A stretch of DNA of 64,000 nt from Pseudomonadota bacterium (GTDB lineage: Bacteria > Pseudomonadota > Gammaproteobacteria > Burkholderiales > Burkholderiaceae_C): NCBI GenBank assembly GCA_021816585.1, contig JAKAXL010000007.1, forward strand, positions 29,119-93,118, given 5' to 3'. Numbering within the stretch: position 1 is the first letter of the stretch; the number at the start of each line of letters is the position of its first letter. The position numbers were made by a program, and so were the translations under genes. Positions 52,840 to 63,006 of this stretch are shown piece by piece. Under the pieces are notes generated by a model that saw only the letters and a program-made list of their open reading frames with translations, did not search any database and was not told the origin of the DNA.

Positions 52840-52849
52840 GCTTGTTCCT

Positions 52850-53494
52850 TCAGTTGCGCTGCGCCGGCGGCGCAGCGTCGATTCCCAGGGCCTGGAAGAC
52901 TTCCGGATGCACGCGGCGCTGCGCCGCGTAACGCAGGCGCTGCGAAACCACGATCGACTCCAGCTCGCGCAGCGCCTCGTGAAAATGTCTATTGACGATT
53001 ATAAAGTCGAAGTTCGGAGCCTGCGCGATTTCCACCCGCGCCTCCACCAGGCGCCGCGCGATGGTGTCGGCGCTGTCCTCGCCGCGCCGGCGCAGCCGGG
53101 CCTCCAGTTCCTCGTAGGACGGCGGCAGGATGAACACGTTGATCGCGTTCGAGAAATGCCGGCGCACCTGCGCCGCACCCTGCCAGTCGATTTCCAGCAG
53201 CACGTCGACCCCCTCGGCCATGCGGTGCTGGAGCCAGGACCTGGAGGTGCCGTAGAGGTTGCCGTGCACCTCGGCCCACTCCAGGAACTCGCCGTCGCGC
53301 ACGCGGCGCTCGAACTCGGCGCGCGACACGAAGCAGTATTCCCGCCCGTCCTGCTCCTGGCCGCGCGGGGCGCGCGTGGTGGTCGACACCGACAGGCGCA
53401 AGCCGGGGTCGCGCGACAGCAGCTCGCCGACCAGGCTGGACTTGCCGGCCCCGCTGGGCGCGGCCACGACGAACAGGTTGCCGGGGAAATCCAT
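52850..53494 (-). CDS. gmk: Guanylate kinase
   Basis: [61 protein letters not shown]. Confidence 0.97.
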   Translation of the reverse strand: MDFPGNLFVVAAPSGAGKSSLVGELLSRDPGLRLSVSTTTRAPRGQEQDGREYCFVSRAEFERRVRDGEFLEWAEVHGNLYGTSRSWLQHRMAEGVDVLLEIDWQGAAQVRRHFSNAINVFILPPSYEELEARLRRRGEDSADTIARRLVEARVEIAQAPNFDFIIVNRHFHEALRELESIVVSQRLRYAAQRRVHPEVFQALGIDAAPPAQRN

Positions 53495-53541
53495 CTGCGA
53501 TATCGGGTTCGACGACGGGGGCCCGCCGCGGCGGGCGGGGC

Positions 53542-54441
53542 TCATTCCAGGTTCTGCACCTGCTCGCGCATCTGCTCGATGCACACCTTCATGTCGACGG
53601 CCACTTCGCTCAGTTCCAGCACGGCGGACTTGGATCCCAGCGTGTTGGCCTCGCGATGGAGTTCCTGGATCAGGAAATCCAGGCGCTTGCCGACCTCGCC
53701 GCCGCCTTCCAGCACCGAGGCCATGGCGTCCAGGTGGGATTGTAGGCGGCCGATTTCCTCGGCCACGTCCACCCGCACCGCGAAGGTCGCCGCCTCCTGC
53801 AGCAGGCGATCCTGCGTGGCCTGCGCGTCGGGCTGGCCGCCGAGCAGGTCCAGCGCCTCGCGGAAACGCCCGATGAAACGCTCCTGTTGCCGCGCGACCG
53901 CCTGCGGCGCCAGTTGCGCGGCGCGGGTCGCGAGTTCGCGAAGCAGGGCGCAGCGCTCCAGCAGGAAAGCGCGCAATCGCGCGCCCTCGGCGGCGCGGGC
54001 CGCCTGCAGCGCGGCCAGCGCCTGGGTCGCCGCCTGCGCGCAGGCGGCCGCCAGCTGCTGCGCGTCGGCCGGCCCCGGCCCCTGCGATCCGCCCAGGCGC
54101 CAGGCCTCGGCCACCGACAGCGGCTGCAACTGCGGCCAGCGGCGCAGCAACTCGTCCTGCGCGCGCAACAGCGGCTCCAGCAGCGCGGGCGAGGGCAGCG
54201 CCTGCGCGCCGGCGGGCGACTCCAGCGCCACCCGGCAGTCCACCTTGCCGCGGCGCAGCTCGCGCGTGAGCTGCGCGCGCAGCGCGGCCTCGGCCGAGCG
54301 AAGCTCGTCGGGCAGACGGAACGACGCATCCAGAAAACGGCCGTTTACGCTGCGCAAATCCACGTGTACGCTCAGGCCGCCGGCGGCGGTGACGGGCGCC
54401 GACGATTCGCCGTATCCCGTCATGCTATAAATGGCTCCCAC
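53542..54441 (-). CDS. yicC: YicC family endoribonuclease
   Basis: [14 protein letters not shown]...[38 protein letters not shown]...[17 protein letters not shown]...[23 protein letters not shown]. Confidence 0.95.
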   Translation of the reverse strand: MGAIYSMTGYGESSAPVTAAGGLSVHVDLRSVNGRFLDASFRLPDELRSAEAALRAQLTRELRRGKVDCRVALESPAGAQALPSPALLEPLLRAQDELLRRWPQLQPLSVAEAWRLGGSQGPGPADAQQLAAACAQAATQALAALQAARAAEGARLRAFLLERCALLRELATRAAQLAPQAVARQQERFIGRFREALDLLGGQPDAQATQDRLLQEAATFAVRVDVAEEIGRLQSHLDAMASVLEGGGEVGKRLDFLIQELHREANTLGSKSAVLELSEVAVDMKVCIEQMREQVQNLE

Positions 54442-54540
54442 TGGACGCTCCCGGGTTCAGGTTGCATGAATCCCGGTGCATTCTTCCACAGCCAACCATC
54501 GTGCCGCGACGCCACCGGGAGGCGCCGCCATCCGCCACGC

Positions 54541-55563
54541 ATGTCCACGAAGAACAAACCCGCGCCGCTCGAGCCCGAAACCCAGGTCGGGGGCTACCGC
54601 GTGCTGCGCAAACTCGCCAGCGGCGGCTTCGGAGTCGTCTACCTGGCCGTGGGCGGCGACGGCCAGCGCGTGGCCGTGAAGGAATACCTGCCGGCCTCGC
54701 TGGTCGAGCGCCTGCCGGGCGAGACGGTGCCGGTGGTGCAGGCCGAGAAACTGGCGCTGTACCGGCTGGGCCTGAAAAGCTTTTTCGAGGAAGGCAGGTC
54801 GCTGGCGCAGATCTCCCACCCCAGCGTCGTCGGGGTGCTGAACTTCTTCCGCGAGAACGAAACCGTCTACATGGTGATGAACTACCTGGAGGGGTCTTCC
54901 CTGCAGGAATTCATCATCACCGCCCGCGACCTCAAGCGCAAGAAGATCTTCCGCGAATCGACCATCCGTTCGCTGTACGACGAGATCCTGCAGGGCCTGC
55001 GCGTGGTGCACCAGCACAAGATGCTGCACCTGGACATCAAGCCGGCCAACCTGTTCATCACCGACGACGACAAGCCGATCCTCATCGACTTCGGCGCCGC
55101 GCGCGAGGTCATCGGCCAGCAGGACAAGCGCTTCCGCCCGATGTACACGCCGGGCTTCGCGCCGCCGGAGATGTACAAGCGAGACGCCTCCTTCGGCCCG
55201 TGGACCGACATCTACGCCGTCGGCGCCTGCATCTACGCCTGCATGACCGGCTACCCGCCGCACGAGGCCACGCAGCGCCTCGAGAAGGACCGGCTCGGCG
55301 CGCAGCTGGCCAAGCTGCGCGGCGTGTATTCCGACAACCTGATCGAGATCGTCGAATGGTGCATGTCGCTGGACCCGCTGGCGCGGCCGCAGAGCGTGTT
55401 CAACCTGCAGAAGGAACTCGCCGCGGAGAACCCGCGGCGCTACACCCAGCTCACGCTGAGCGAGAAGCTGCGCATGCAGATCGACGAACTGGTCAACGAC
55501 ACCAAGGCGCGTGTCGACAAGGCGATCCAGGCCACCCGATTCGGTGGCGGAGCACGCCGTTGA
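54541..55563 (+). CDS. Serine/threonine protein kinase (Hanks type)
   Basis: YRVLRKLASGGFGVVYLAVGGDGQRVAVKEYLP...MLHLDIKPANLFITDDDKPILIDFGAAR...YTPGFAPPEMY. Confidence 0.93.
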   Translation: MSTKNKPAPLEPETQVGGYRVLRKLASGGFGVVYLAVGGDGQRVAVKEYLPASLVERLPGETVPVVQAEKLALYRLGLKSFFEEGRSLAQISHPSVVGVLNFFRENETVYMVMNYLEGSSLQEFIITARDLKRKKIFRESTIRSLYDEILQGLRVVHQHKMLHLDIKPANLFITDDDKPILIDFGAAREVIGQQDKRFRPMYTPGFAPPEMYKRDASFGPWTDIYAVGACIYACMTGYPPHEATQRLEKDRLGAQLAKLRGVYSDNLIEIVEWCMSLDPLARPQSVFNLQKELAAENPRRYTQLTLSEKLRMQIDELVNDTKARVDKAIQATRFGGGARR

Positions 55564-55594
55564 GCCGGCGCCAGGCATCCCACGGGGCATTGCG

Positions 55595-56521
55595 ATGAGG
55601 TTCTCCGTCTACCAGGTCAGTCGTCGCGGCGGGCGCTCGATCAACGAGGATCGGGTCGGCTATTGCTTCACCCCGGACAGCGTGCTGCTGGGGCTGGCCG
55701 ACGGCATGGGCGGGCACCCGCGCGGAGACGTCGCAGCGCAGCTCGCGCTGCAGACCGTCTCGGCCATGTTCCAGCGCGAGGCGCAGCCGGCGCTGGAGGA
55801 CGTGCGGGGCTTCCTGCGCCGCGCTGTGCAGGCCGCGCACGAGCAGATCCACCGCTACGCGCACGACCAGCGCCTGGGCGACTTCCCGCGCACCACGGTG
55901 GTGCTGTGCGTGCTGCAGAAGGGCGTGGCGCAATGGGTGCACGTCGGCGACTCGCGCCTGTATTACCTGCGCGAAGGCCGCCTGCTGACGCGCACGCTGG
56001 ACCACTCCCACGCCGAGCAGCGCCTGCTGCAGGCGGCGTCCGGCGCGACGCGCGCGGGCGGCGCCAGCCCGCGCGCGCCCAACCGCAACGTGCTCTACAC
56101 CTGCCTGGGTTCGCCGCAGGCGCCTTTCGTCGAGGTCGGCGTGCCGCACACGCTGCGCCAGGGCGACGTCCTCATGCTGTGCTCCGACGGCCTGTGGAGC
56201 CAGGTCGAGGAGTCGATGATCGTGCACCTGCTCAGCGAGCGCGCGCTGTCGGACGCGATTCCCGAGCTGGTCGAGCGCGCATTGCGCAACCGTCCGGTCG
56301 AGTCCGACAACGTTACCGCGCTGGCCATCGAATGGGAGGCCGACGCCGAACGCGAGACCTCGCAGTGGGTCAGCACCGAGAACCTCGCGCCGGGCGTGTT
56401 CGCGTCGACCTTCCAGGCCGGTCTGCCCGACACCGGCATCGACGACCTCGACGACGCCGCGATCGAGCGCTCGATCGCCGAGATCAACGAAGCCATACGC
56501 CGCACCGCGGCGAAGAAGTAG
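55595..56521 (+). CDS. PP2C-family serine/threonine phosphatase
   Basis: [62 protein letters not shown]. Confidence 0.94.
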   Translation: MRFSVYQVSRRGGRSINEDRVGYCFTPDSVLLGLADGMGGHPRGDVAAQLALQTVSAMFQREAQPALEDVRGFLRRAVQAAHEQIHRYAHDQRLGDFPRTTVVLCVLQKGVAQWVHVGDSRLYYLREGRLLTRTLDHSHAEQRLLQAASGATRAGGASPRAPNRNVLYTCLGSPQAPFVEVGVPHTLRQGDVLMLCSDGLWSQVEESMIVHLLSERALSDAIPELVERALRNRPVESDNVTALAIEWEADAERETSQWVSTENLAPGVFASTFQAGLPDTGIDDLDDAAIERSIAEINEAIRRTAAKK

Positions 56522-56544
56522 TCCCCCCTTTCCCGGTTCCCTTC

Positions 56545-57270
56545 ATGTCCCAGAGTCGTTTCGACGGGCGCGCGGCCGAGCAGCTGCGCGACATCCGTTT
56601 CACGCGTTCCTTCACCTGCCACGCCGAGGGCTCGGTGCTGGTCGAGTTCGGTCGCACGCGCGTGCTGTGCAACGCCAGCGTCGAGGAGAAGGTGCCGCCG
56701 CATCGGCGCGGCAGCGGCCTCGGCTGGGTCACCGCCGAGTACGGCATGCTGCCGCGCGCCACGCACACGCGCAGCGAGCGCGAGGTGCGGCGCGGGCGCC
56801 CGCAGGGGCGCACCGAGGAGATCCAGCGCCTGATCGGGCGCAGCCTGCGCAGCGTGTTCGACTTCTCCGCGCTGGGCGAACGCCAGATCGTGCTCGACTG
56901 CGACGTGCTGCAGGCCGACGGCGGCACGCGCACCGCCGCCATCACCGGCGCCGCGGTGGCCGCATGGGACGCCTGCGATCTGCTGCTGCGCAAGGGCGCG
57001 CTGTCCGTGCATCCGATGCGCGAGCTGGTCGGCGCGGTGTCGGTGGGCCTGCTCGGCGGGCGCGTGCTGGTGGACCTGGCCTACGAGGAGGACTCCACCT
57101 GCGACTGCGACATGAACGTGGTGGGCAGCGCCTCCGGCGGGCTGGTCGAGGTGCAGGGAACCGCCGAGGGCGAGCCTTTCAGCCGCGCGCAGCTCGACGC
57201 GCTGGTGGACGCCGCGCAGCGCGCGCTGGTGCGCATCCACGAACTGCAGCGCCAGGCGCTGCGCGGCTGA
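56545..57270 (+). CDS. rph: Ribonuclease PH
   Basis: [55 protein letters not shown]...[19 protein letters not shown]. Confidence 0.97.
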   Translation: MSQSRFDGRAAEQLRDIRFTRSFTCHAEGSVLVEFGRTRVLCNASVEEKVPPHRRGSGLGWVTAEYGMLPRATHTRSEREVRRGRPQGRTEEIQRLIGRSLRSVFDFSALGERQIVLDCDVLQADGGTRTAAITGAAVAAWDACDLLLRKGALSVHPMRELVGAVSVGLLGGRVLVDLAYEEDSTCDCDMNVVGSASGGLVEVQGTAEGEPFSRAQLDALVDAAQRALVRIHELQRQALRG

Positions 57271-57284
57271 GGCGGCGACAGCCG

Positions 57285-57938
57285 ATGCATCCCGCCGACC
57301 TCGTGCTGGCCACCGGCAACCCGGGCAAGCGCGCCGAGTTCGAGTCGCTGCTGGGCGGCCTGCAACTGCGCCTGCGCAGCCTCGATGCCTCGGTTCCCGA
57401 GTGCGACGAGCCCTTCGGCACCTTCGTCGAGAACGCGCTGGCCAAGGCGCGCCACGCCAGCCGCCACACCGCGGCGCCGGCGCTGGCCGACGATTCGGGC
57501 CTGTGCGTGCGCGCGCTGGACGGCGCGCCCGGAGTGCGCTCGGCACGCTACGCCGCCGCCGCCGACGGGCAGGCCGCGCTGCCCCGCGCCGAGCAGGACG
57601 CGCGCAACAACGAGCTGCTGCTGCAGCGCCTGCATGGCGCCGGCGACCGCCGCGCGCACTTCGTCTGCGTGCTGGTGGCGCTGCGCCATGCCGACGACCC
57701 GGAGCCGCTGGTCGCGCACGGCTGGCTGCACGGTACGGTGGCCGGGCATCCGGCCGGCGAGGGCGGCTTCGGCTACGACCCGCTGTTCGTGCTGCCGCAG
57801 CAGGGACTGACCCTGGCGCAGCTCGACCCCGCGCAGAAGAACCGCATCAGCCACCGCGCGCGCGCGGCCGGGCAGATGGCGCAGCTGCTGCAGGCCTTCT
57901 GGGGAATCACCCCGACGGCGCAGCACCAGAGCATCTGA
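57285..57938 (+). CDS. rdgB: RdgB/HAM1 family non-canonical purine NTP pyrophosphatase
   Basis: LVLATGNPGKRAEFESLL...FVENALAKARHASRHTAAPALADDSGLCVRALDGAPGVRSARYA...GEGGFGYDPLFVLP. Confidence 0.96.
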   Translation: MHPADLVLATGNPGKRAEFESLLGGLQLRLRSLDASVPECDEPFGTFVENALAKARHASRHTAAPALADDSGLCVRALDGAPGVRSARYAAAADGQAALPRAEQDARNNELLLQRLHGAGDRRAHFVCVLVALRHADDPEPLVAHGWLHGTVAGHPAGEGGFGYDPLFVLPQQGLTLAQLDPAQKNRISHRARAAGQMAQLLQAFWGITPTAQHQSI

Positions 57939-59221
57939 TGCGCGAGATCCGGCTGCAGCCGCAGCAGCCGGCGCCCGCGCAGGCGCCGGCCGAGCACGAC
58001 GAGGCGCTGCAGCGCGCCGCCGCCCGGTTGCCGCGCCAGATGCGCCCCGGCACGCTGCAGCTGCGCGAGCTGCCGCCGCTGAGCCTGTACGTGCACCTGC
58101 CGTGGTGCCTGCGCAAGTGCCCATACTGCGACTTCAACTCCCACGCGCGGCGCGAGGGGCGCGGCGAGATCCCCGAGCGCGACTACGTGCGCGCGCTGCT
58201 GCAGGACCTGGAGACGGCGCTGCCGCTGGTGTGGGGGCGCACCGTGCTCAGCGTGTTCCTCGGCGGCGGCACGCCCAGCCTGTTCTCGCCCGCGGCCGTC
58301 GATGAACTGCTGGCCGGGATCCGCGCGCGACTGCGCCTGAGCAGCGACGCCGAGATCACGCTGGAGGCCAACCCCGGCACCTTCGAGCGCGAGCGTTTCG
58401 CCGGCTACGCGGCCGCCGGCGTGAACCGCATCTCGATCGGCGTGCAGAGCTTCGACGACGCCATGCTGCAGCGCCTCGGGCGGGTGCACGACAGCGCGCA
58501 GGCCTGCGCGGCCATCGAGGAAGCGGCGCGGGTGATGCCGAGTTTCAACATCGACCTGATGTTCGCGCTGCCGGGGCAGGACCTCGGGCACGCGCGCGCC
58601 GAGCTGCGACGCGCGCTGGAGTTCGCGCCGCCGCATCTGTCGCTGTACCAGCTCAACATCGAGCCGCAGACCGCCTTCGCCAGGCGCCCGCCGCCGGACC
58701 TGCCGCAACCCGACCTCGCCGCCGACATGCAGCAGTCGCTGGCCGAGCAGGCCGCCGCCGCCGGGCTGCAGCGCTACGAGGTCTCGGCCTACGCCCGACC
58801 CGGCCACGCCAGCCGCCACAACCGCAACTACTGGGAGTTCGGCGACTACCTCGGGATCGGCGCCGGCGCGCATTCCAAGCTGTCCTTCGCCCACCGCATC
58901 GTGCGGCAGACCCGCCACGCCCAGCCCGAGCGCTACATGGAGCAGGCGGCGCGCGGGCTGGCGCTGGACTCCGAGCACGAGGTGGCGCGGCGCGAGCTGC
59001 CTTTCGAGTTCCTGCTCAACGCGCTGCGCCTGCGCGAGGGCTTCGACCCGCGCAGCTACAGCGAGCGCACCGGGCTGCCGCTGTCGAGCCTGCAGCCCGG
59101 GCTGCAACGCGCCGTCGACCTCGGACTGCTGCAGGCCGGCCCCGCCCGCATCACAGCCACGCCGCGCGGCTGGGACCTGCTGAACGAGGTGCTGCAACTG
59201 TTCCTGGCCCCCGAGGCCTGA
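57938..59221 (+). CDS. hemW: Radical SAM heme chaperone HemW
   Basis: LSLYVHLPWCLRKCPYCDFNSHARR...VFLGGGTPSLFSP...RISIGVQSFDDAMLQRLGRVH...RHNRNYWEFGDYLGIGAGAHSK. Confidence 0.96.
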   Translation: MREIRLQPQQPAPAQAPAEHDEALQRAAARLPRQMRPGTLQLRELPPLSLYVHLPWCLRKCPYCDFNSHARREGRGEIPERDYVRALLQDLETALPLVWGRTVLSVFLGGGTPSLFSPAAVDELLAGIRARLRLSSDAEITLEANPGTFERERFAGYAAAGVNRISIGVQSFDDAMLQRLGRVHDSAQACAAIEEAARVMPSFNIDLMFALPGQDLGHARAELRRALEFAPPHLSLYQLNIEPQTAFARRPPPDLPQPDLAADMQQSLAEQAAAAGLQRYEVSAYARPGHASRHNRNYWEFGDYLGIGAGAHSKLSFAHRIVRQTRHAQPERYMEQAARGLALDSEHEVARRELPFEFLLNALRLREGFDPRSYSERTGLPLSSLQPGLQRAVDLGLLQAGPARITATPRGWDLLNEVLQLFLAPEA

Positions 59222-59251
59222 GGCGCGCGCCCTTACAATGCCGGGTTCCCC

Positions 59252-59339
59252 GGAAGCGTGGCAGAGTGGTCGATTGCACCGGTCTTGAAAACCGGCGACG
59301 GGCAACCGTCCGTGAGTTCGAATCTCACCGCTTCCGCCA
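59252..59339 (+). tRNA. tRNA-Ser (anticodon TGA), CCA encoded
   Basis: ggaagcgtggcagagtggtcgattgcaccggtcttgaaaaccggcgacgggcaaccgtccgtgagttcgaatctcaccgcttccgcca. Confidence 0.96.
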
Positions 59340-59538
59340 AAGCGCACGAACAAGCCGCCTTGGCATGCCGATGGTTCGCTGCCATGGCCTGTGCTGGCAG
59401 CCTGCTAGACGACCCAGCGGGCGCGGGAGGCGCGTGCAAGCGTCGGCGGCAGCCCTTGGGGGCATCTGTCGTTGGATGTCTCGACGGTAAAAGGCTGGTT
59501 CGCAGCGGCCTTCGCAAAGGTCTATGCGTTTGCAATTT

Positions 59539-59555
59539 GTACCCTTTATAGGTAC
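59539..59555. promoter_or_regulatory. Candidate operator/promoter element of abiE operon
   Basis: Inverted repeat GTACC-ctttata-GGTAC, 21 bp upstream of the AbiEi ATG. Confidence 0.4.
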
Positions 59556-59576
59556 GCTTTGAAAACGAACGGAGCC

Positions 59577-60401
59577 ATGCTGCCTGCGTCTCTCTCCCCT
59601 CCGCACGCCCGCATCAGCGGGTTGGTCGCCCTCTTGCTGGACCAATTGCAGGGGCGAGGGCAACTCGTCGCCAGTGTGCCCGAATTGCAGGCACTGAGCG
59701 GGCTGAGCCCGCTGGCGGTCAGGCGCCAACTGGAGCACTTGACCGACCGAGTGGTCCGACTGCCGGGCCGACCCAGCTGCTTTCTCGTGGTTCCTCCCGA
59801 GCACCGTTTGCGAGGTGCGCCACCCGCGGCCTACTGGCTGGCTGACTACTTCCGCTTGCGCCAAAAGCCGTACTACGTCGGCCTGCTGTCCGCTGCCGCC
59901 TTGCACGGCTCTGCGCAGCAGGCGGTGCAGCTCACGCAAGTCCTGACAACCACGCCTACTCGGGCCGTCGAGGTGGGCAGCGTGCGTGTGGAGTTTCATG
60001 TCAAGGAAAGCTTGCTGGACACTCCGCTGACGCCCATCAGGGGGCTTGCGGCGCCCCTTGCCGTAAGCAGCCCTGAAGCGACGGCGCTGGACTTGCTGGC
60101 CTTCCAGCGCTGCGTGGGAGGCGTGGTCCGTGCGGCCGAGGTCGTCGCCGGCATGCTTCCTGCGATGAGCGCTGCGGGGTGGCGTCGCGCCTTGCCTCAT
60201 GCGCCACAGGCCGTGCGGCAGCGAGCCGGATACGTCTTGGACGTCCTGGGGGCCCACCGTTTCGCCAAACTCGTCCAGGCCAGCTTGCCCTCCAAGTTGC
60301 ATGGGGTGCTTTTGCAGCCGGCCACACCGTCGCTGGGCACGAGTGAACGATTGCCGTGGAGAGTGGAGGACAACGTCGGACTCCAAGGAGCTTTGCGTTG
60401 A
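59577..60401 (+). CDS. AbiEi-like antitoxin of type IV toxin-antitoxin system
   Basis: N-terminal wHTH-like region and AAALHGSAQQAVQLTQVLTTTPTRAVEVGSVRVEFHVKESLLDTPLTPIRGLAAPLAVSSPEATALDLLAF; overlaps downstream ATG (TGATG). Confidence 0.85.
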   Translation: MLPASLSPPHARISGLVALLLDQLQGRGQLVASVPELQALSGLSPLAVRRQLEHLTDRVVRLPGRPSCFLVVPPEHRLRGAPPAAYWLADYFRLRQKPYYVGLLSAAALHGSAQQAVQLTQVLTTTPTRAVEVGSVRVEFHVKESLLDTPLTPIRGLAAPLAVSSPEATALDLLAFQRCVGGVVRAAEVVAGMLPAMSAAGWRRALPHAPQAVRQRAGYVLDVLGAHRFAKLVQASLPSKLHGVLLQPATPSLGTSERLPWRVEDNVGLQGALR

Positions 60402-61249
60402 TGGCGCTTACCTTGCAGGATGTGCTTGCGCACCAAGAGACAGTGCAGTGGCCCGAGCTCTACCAGGTAGAGCAGGACCTGCTCCTCAGCCTTGCGATGA
60501 ACGCCATCTTCAACGACAGGTTTCTGTCGGAACAAGTGGCCATGCGCGGTGGAACGGTGCTGCACAAAGTGCACCTCGCTCCCGCAGTGCGCTACTCCGA
60601 GGATATGGACCTCGTGGCCGTGGCCGACCGGCCTGAACAGCACATTCAACGAGCCGTGAATCGGGTGCTGCGCCCGGTCCTGGGCAAGGAGCAGTCCTCC
60701 GCATGGACCTGGTTGAAGTTGGCCGTGCGCAATGCCGCCAGGCCCTCGCGCATCCTGCGCTGCATCTTCAAGATTCGAAGCGTCAGCGAGCCCGCACGGG
60801 AGTTGACCATCGAGGTGGAAGTCAACGTCTCGGAGCGCACGCCGCAGTTCGAACTGCAGCGCTTGCCCTTTACCTTCGGCTTTCGAGGAGAGCAACGTGC
60901 GGCGTCTATCGTCTCGTTCAACATCGACGAGATGCTGGCGACGAAGATGAGAGCTGCGTTTCAGCGCAGGAAAGGTCGCGACTTGTTCGACCTGTATTGG
61001 GCTTTGACAGCCCAGACCGCGTTGCCGGTGGACACGGCCCGGGTGCTCGATGCGTTTCGGCACTACATGCAACAGGAGTCCACCGTGGTACCGCGCGGTG
61101 AGTTCATTGCGCACCTCGAAGGTTGCTTGGCGGACACGGTAGGGTTCTGCCGCGACATGGACGCGTTGCTGAAGCGAAGCGTTGCCTACGACCCCGCATA
61201 TGCGGCGAGCTTGGTCACCGAGCGCCTTTTGAGCCGGCTTCCCGAGTAG
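60401..61249 (+). CDS. Nucleotidyltransferase AbiEii/AbiGii family toxin
   Basis: FLSEQVAMRGGTVLHKVHLAPAVRYSEDMDLV...SIVSFNIDEMLATKMRAAFQRRKGRDLFDLYWAL. Confidence 0.92.
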   Translation: MALTLQDVLAHQETVQWPELYQVEQDLLLSLAMNAIFNDRFLSEQVAMRGGTVLHKVHLAPAVRYSEDMDLVAVADRPEQHIQRAVNRVLRPVLGKEQSSAWTWLKLAVRNAARPSRILRCIFKIRSVSEPARELTIEVEVNVSERTPQFELQRLPFTFGFRGEQRAASIVSFNIDEMLATKMRAAFQRRKGRDLFDLYWALTAQTALPVDTARVLDAFRHYMQQESTVVPRGEFIAHLEGCLADTVGFCRDMDALLKRSVAYDPAYAASLVTERLLSRLPE

Positions 61250-61508
61250 TTCGCCTGACGCTCAAATTCGTGCAGTAGTGGGAGGCCGCGCCGGCTTCGA
61301 CAAGGCGCAAGGCGCCCGGCACACCTTCGGGCGCGGGGCCGTCGATGGCCCCCGTCAACCCTGAGGTATGCCGGGCTCTGGTCGACTGGCGGGCCTGTGA
61401 GCGCAACGAAAGCCGGGCCTTCGGATCGGGCCGTCGCCCGAATGACGGCTCCGGGTGGCTCCTGGCGGTCCGCTCGCTGCGATGCGCAGCAGGCCGCCGG
61501 TTGCGGGC

Positions 61509-62243
61509 TCACCACGCAAGCGGTGCGTCCGCACTGAAGAATCCGCCGGACGCGCCGTCGTCGCCGATCAGCGCGTAGTGCAGCGCAGCCGCGGCTCCTT
61601 CGGCGACGGTCTGCGTTCCTCGGTGGTGATTCAGATCCGTGGCGGTGAAGCCGGGGTTCACCGCGTTCACCTTGATGCCCGTGTCCCGCAGTTCTCCCGC
61701 GAGCTGGACCGTGAGCATGTTCAAGGCCGACTTCGATGCGCTGTAGCCCAGCAACCTGTACGCGGCGTATTTCCACTGCGGATCCGAGTTCAGCGTCAGC
61801 GAACCGAGTTCACTCGACACGTTGACGATTCGCCCGGCAGGCGAGCGCCGCAGCAAGGGCAGCATGGCCTGGGTGATGGCCAGCGTGCCGAAGAAATTGG
61901 TCTCGAAAATTCGCCGGACGGCCTCGATGTCGGCCGCTGACGGCGCGGCATCGCGTGGATCGCCGATGCCGGCGTTGTTGACCAGCACGTCCAGACGGCC
62001 GAACTCGTCGCCGACGCGCCGCGCTACCGCGGCCAACGTGGCTGGCCGACCCAGGTCGACGGCCACGAACCGAGCGTCGAGGCCCTGGGATTGCAGCTGC
62101 GCCGCGGCGGCTTCGCCCAGCGCCGCATTGCGTGCGCCCAGCAGGACGGTGCATCCGCGTCGCGCAAGCTCACGAGCGACTTCATGGCCGATGCCTTTGT
62201 TGGCGCCGGTGACCAGGGCGATTCGTGGGGTGGTTTGCTGCAT
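61509..62243 (-). CDS. SDR-family NAD(P)-dependent oxidoreductase
   Basis: RIALVTGANKGIGHEVARELARRGCTVLLGARN...LDVLVNNAGIGDPRD...YSASKSALNMLTVQLAGELRDTGIKVNAVNPGF. Confidence 0.94.
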   Translation of the reverse strand: MQQTTPRIALVTGANKGIGHEVARELARRGCTVLLGARNAALGEAAAAQLQSQGLDARFVAVDLGRPATLAAVARRVGDEFGRLDVLVNNAGIGDPRDAAPSAADIEAVRRIFETNFFGTLAITQAMLPLLRRSPAGRIVNVSSELGSLTLNSDPQWKYAAYRLLGYSASKSALNMLTVQLAGELRDTGIKVNAVNPGFTATDLNHHRGTQTVAEGAAAALHYALIGDDGASGGFFSADAPLAW

Positions 62244-62285
62244 GTGATGGTCTCTTCGTCAGGGCGGGTTCGATGCTGCAGTTTA

Positions 62286-62299
62286 TGAAGAATCCTTCA
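62286..62299. promoter_or_regulatory. Candidate TetR-type operator between SDR and TetR genes
   Basis: TGAAG-aatc-CTTCA inverted repeat in the divergent intergenic region. Confidence 0.4.
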
Positions 62300-62315
62300 G
62301 ATCTAGAATTCGCAT

Positions 62316-62951
62316 ATGTCGCAGCCGTCATCCGCCGCTCTCCAGCCCCGCAAACAGCCGCGGCAGGCGCGATCGCAGGTCACGGTGGACGCCATCTTCG
62401 AGGCGACCATTCAGGTTTTGCTGGGCGACGGAGCGCGGCGCCTGACGACCACGCGCGTGGCCGAGCGCGCCGGCGTCTCGGTCGGCACGCTGTATCAGTA
62501 CTACCCGAACAAGCAGGCGCTGCTCTTTGCGGTGCTGCAGCGTCACCTGGCTCGGGTCGCGGAGGCCGTCGAGGCGGCCGCGCGGGCGACGCATCATGCC
62601 CGGCTGAGCGTCATGGTCGCGGCGGTGGTCGGGGCCTTCGTGCATGCCAAGACCGAGCGCATCGACGAGGCATGTGCGCTCTACCGTGTCGCCAGCGAGC
62701 TGGATTCCACCGAACTCGTGAAGGCCGTCGCAAGGCGCAATCGCGCCGCGATCTCGGCCATGCTGGCGACCGCCTCCGACGCACGCTTCGACGACCTGGC
62801 GCTGATCTCGTTCATGTTCTCCGCCGCGATGGCCGGCCCGACCCGCGCGATGCTCGAAGGCGGGGCATCCCCGAAGATGCTGCGGGCCTTGCGTGGGCAG
62901 ATGGAGTCGCTGTGTCTGGGTTATCTCCGGCACGAGGCGTTGCCTGCCTGA
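62316..62951 (+). CDS. TetR-family transcriptional regulator
   Basis: RKQPRQARSQVTVDAIFEATIQVLLGDGARRLTTTRVAERAGVSVGTLYQYYPNKQALLFAVLQRHL. Confidence 0.94.
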   Translation: MSQPSSAALQPRKQPRQARSQVTVDAIFEATIQVLLGDGARRLTTTRVAERAGVSVGTLYQYYPNKQALLFAVLQRHLARVAEAVEAAARATHHARLSVMVAAVVGAFVHAKTERIDEACALYRVASELDSTELVKAVARRNRAAISAMLATASDARFDDLALISFMFSAAMAGPTRAMLEGGASPKMLRALRGQMESLCLGYLRHEALPA

Positions 62952-63006
62952 ACGTGAGGGAGTGTCCCCGAGCCGGCGTTGCGTCCCGGAACATCGGCAC
63001 AGCCCG

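Noticed and set aside
59340-59576. Integrase or att direct repeat after tRNA-Ser
   Set aside because: No integrase motif and no repeat of the tRNA 3' end found by eye downstream to 61.5 kb; island status remains inference only.
61250-61508. Possible small gene (MAPVNPEVCRALVDWRACERNESRAF...) between AbiEii and the SDR gene
   Set aside because: No clear start or ribosome-binding site, no recognisable family, overlaps the SDR 3' end; could be a decayed remnant but not supportable.
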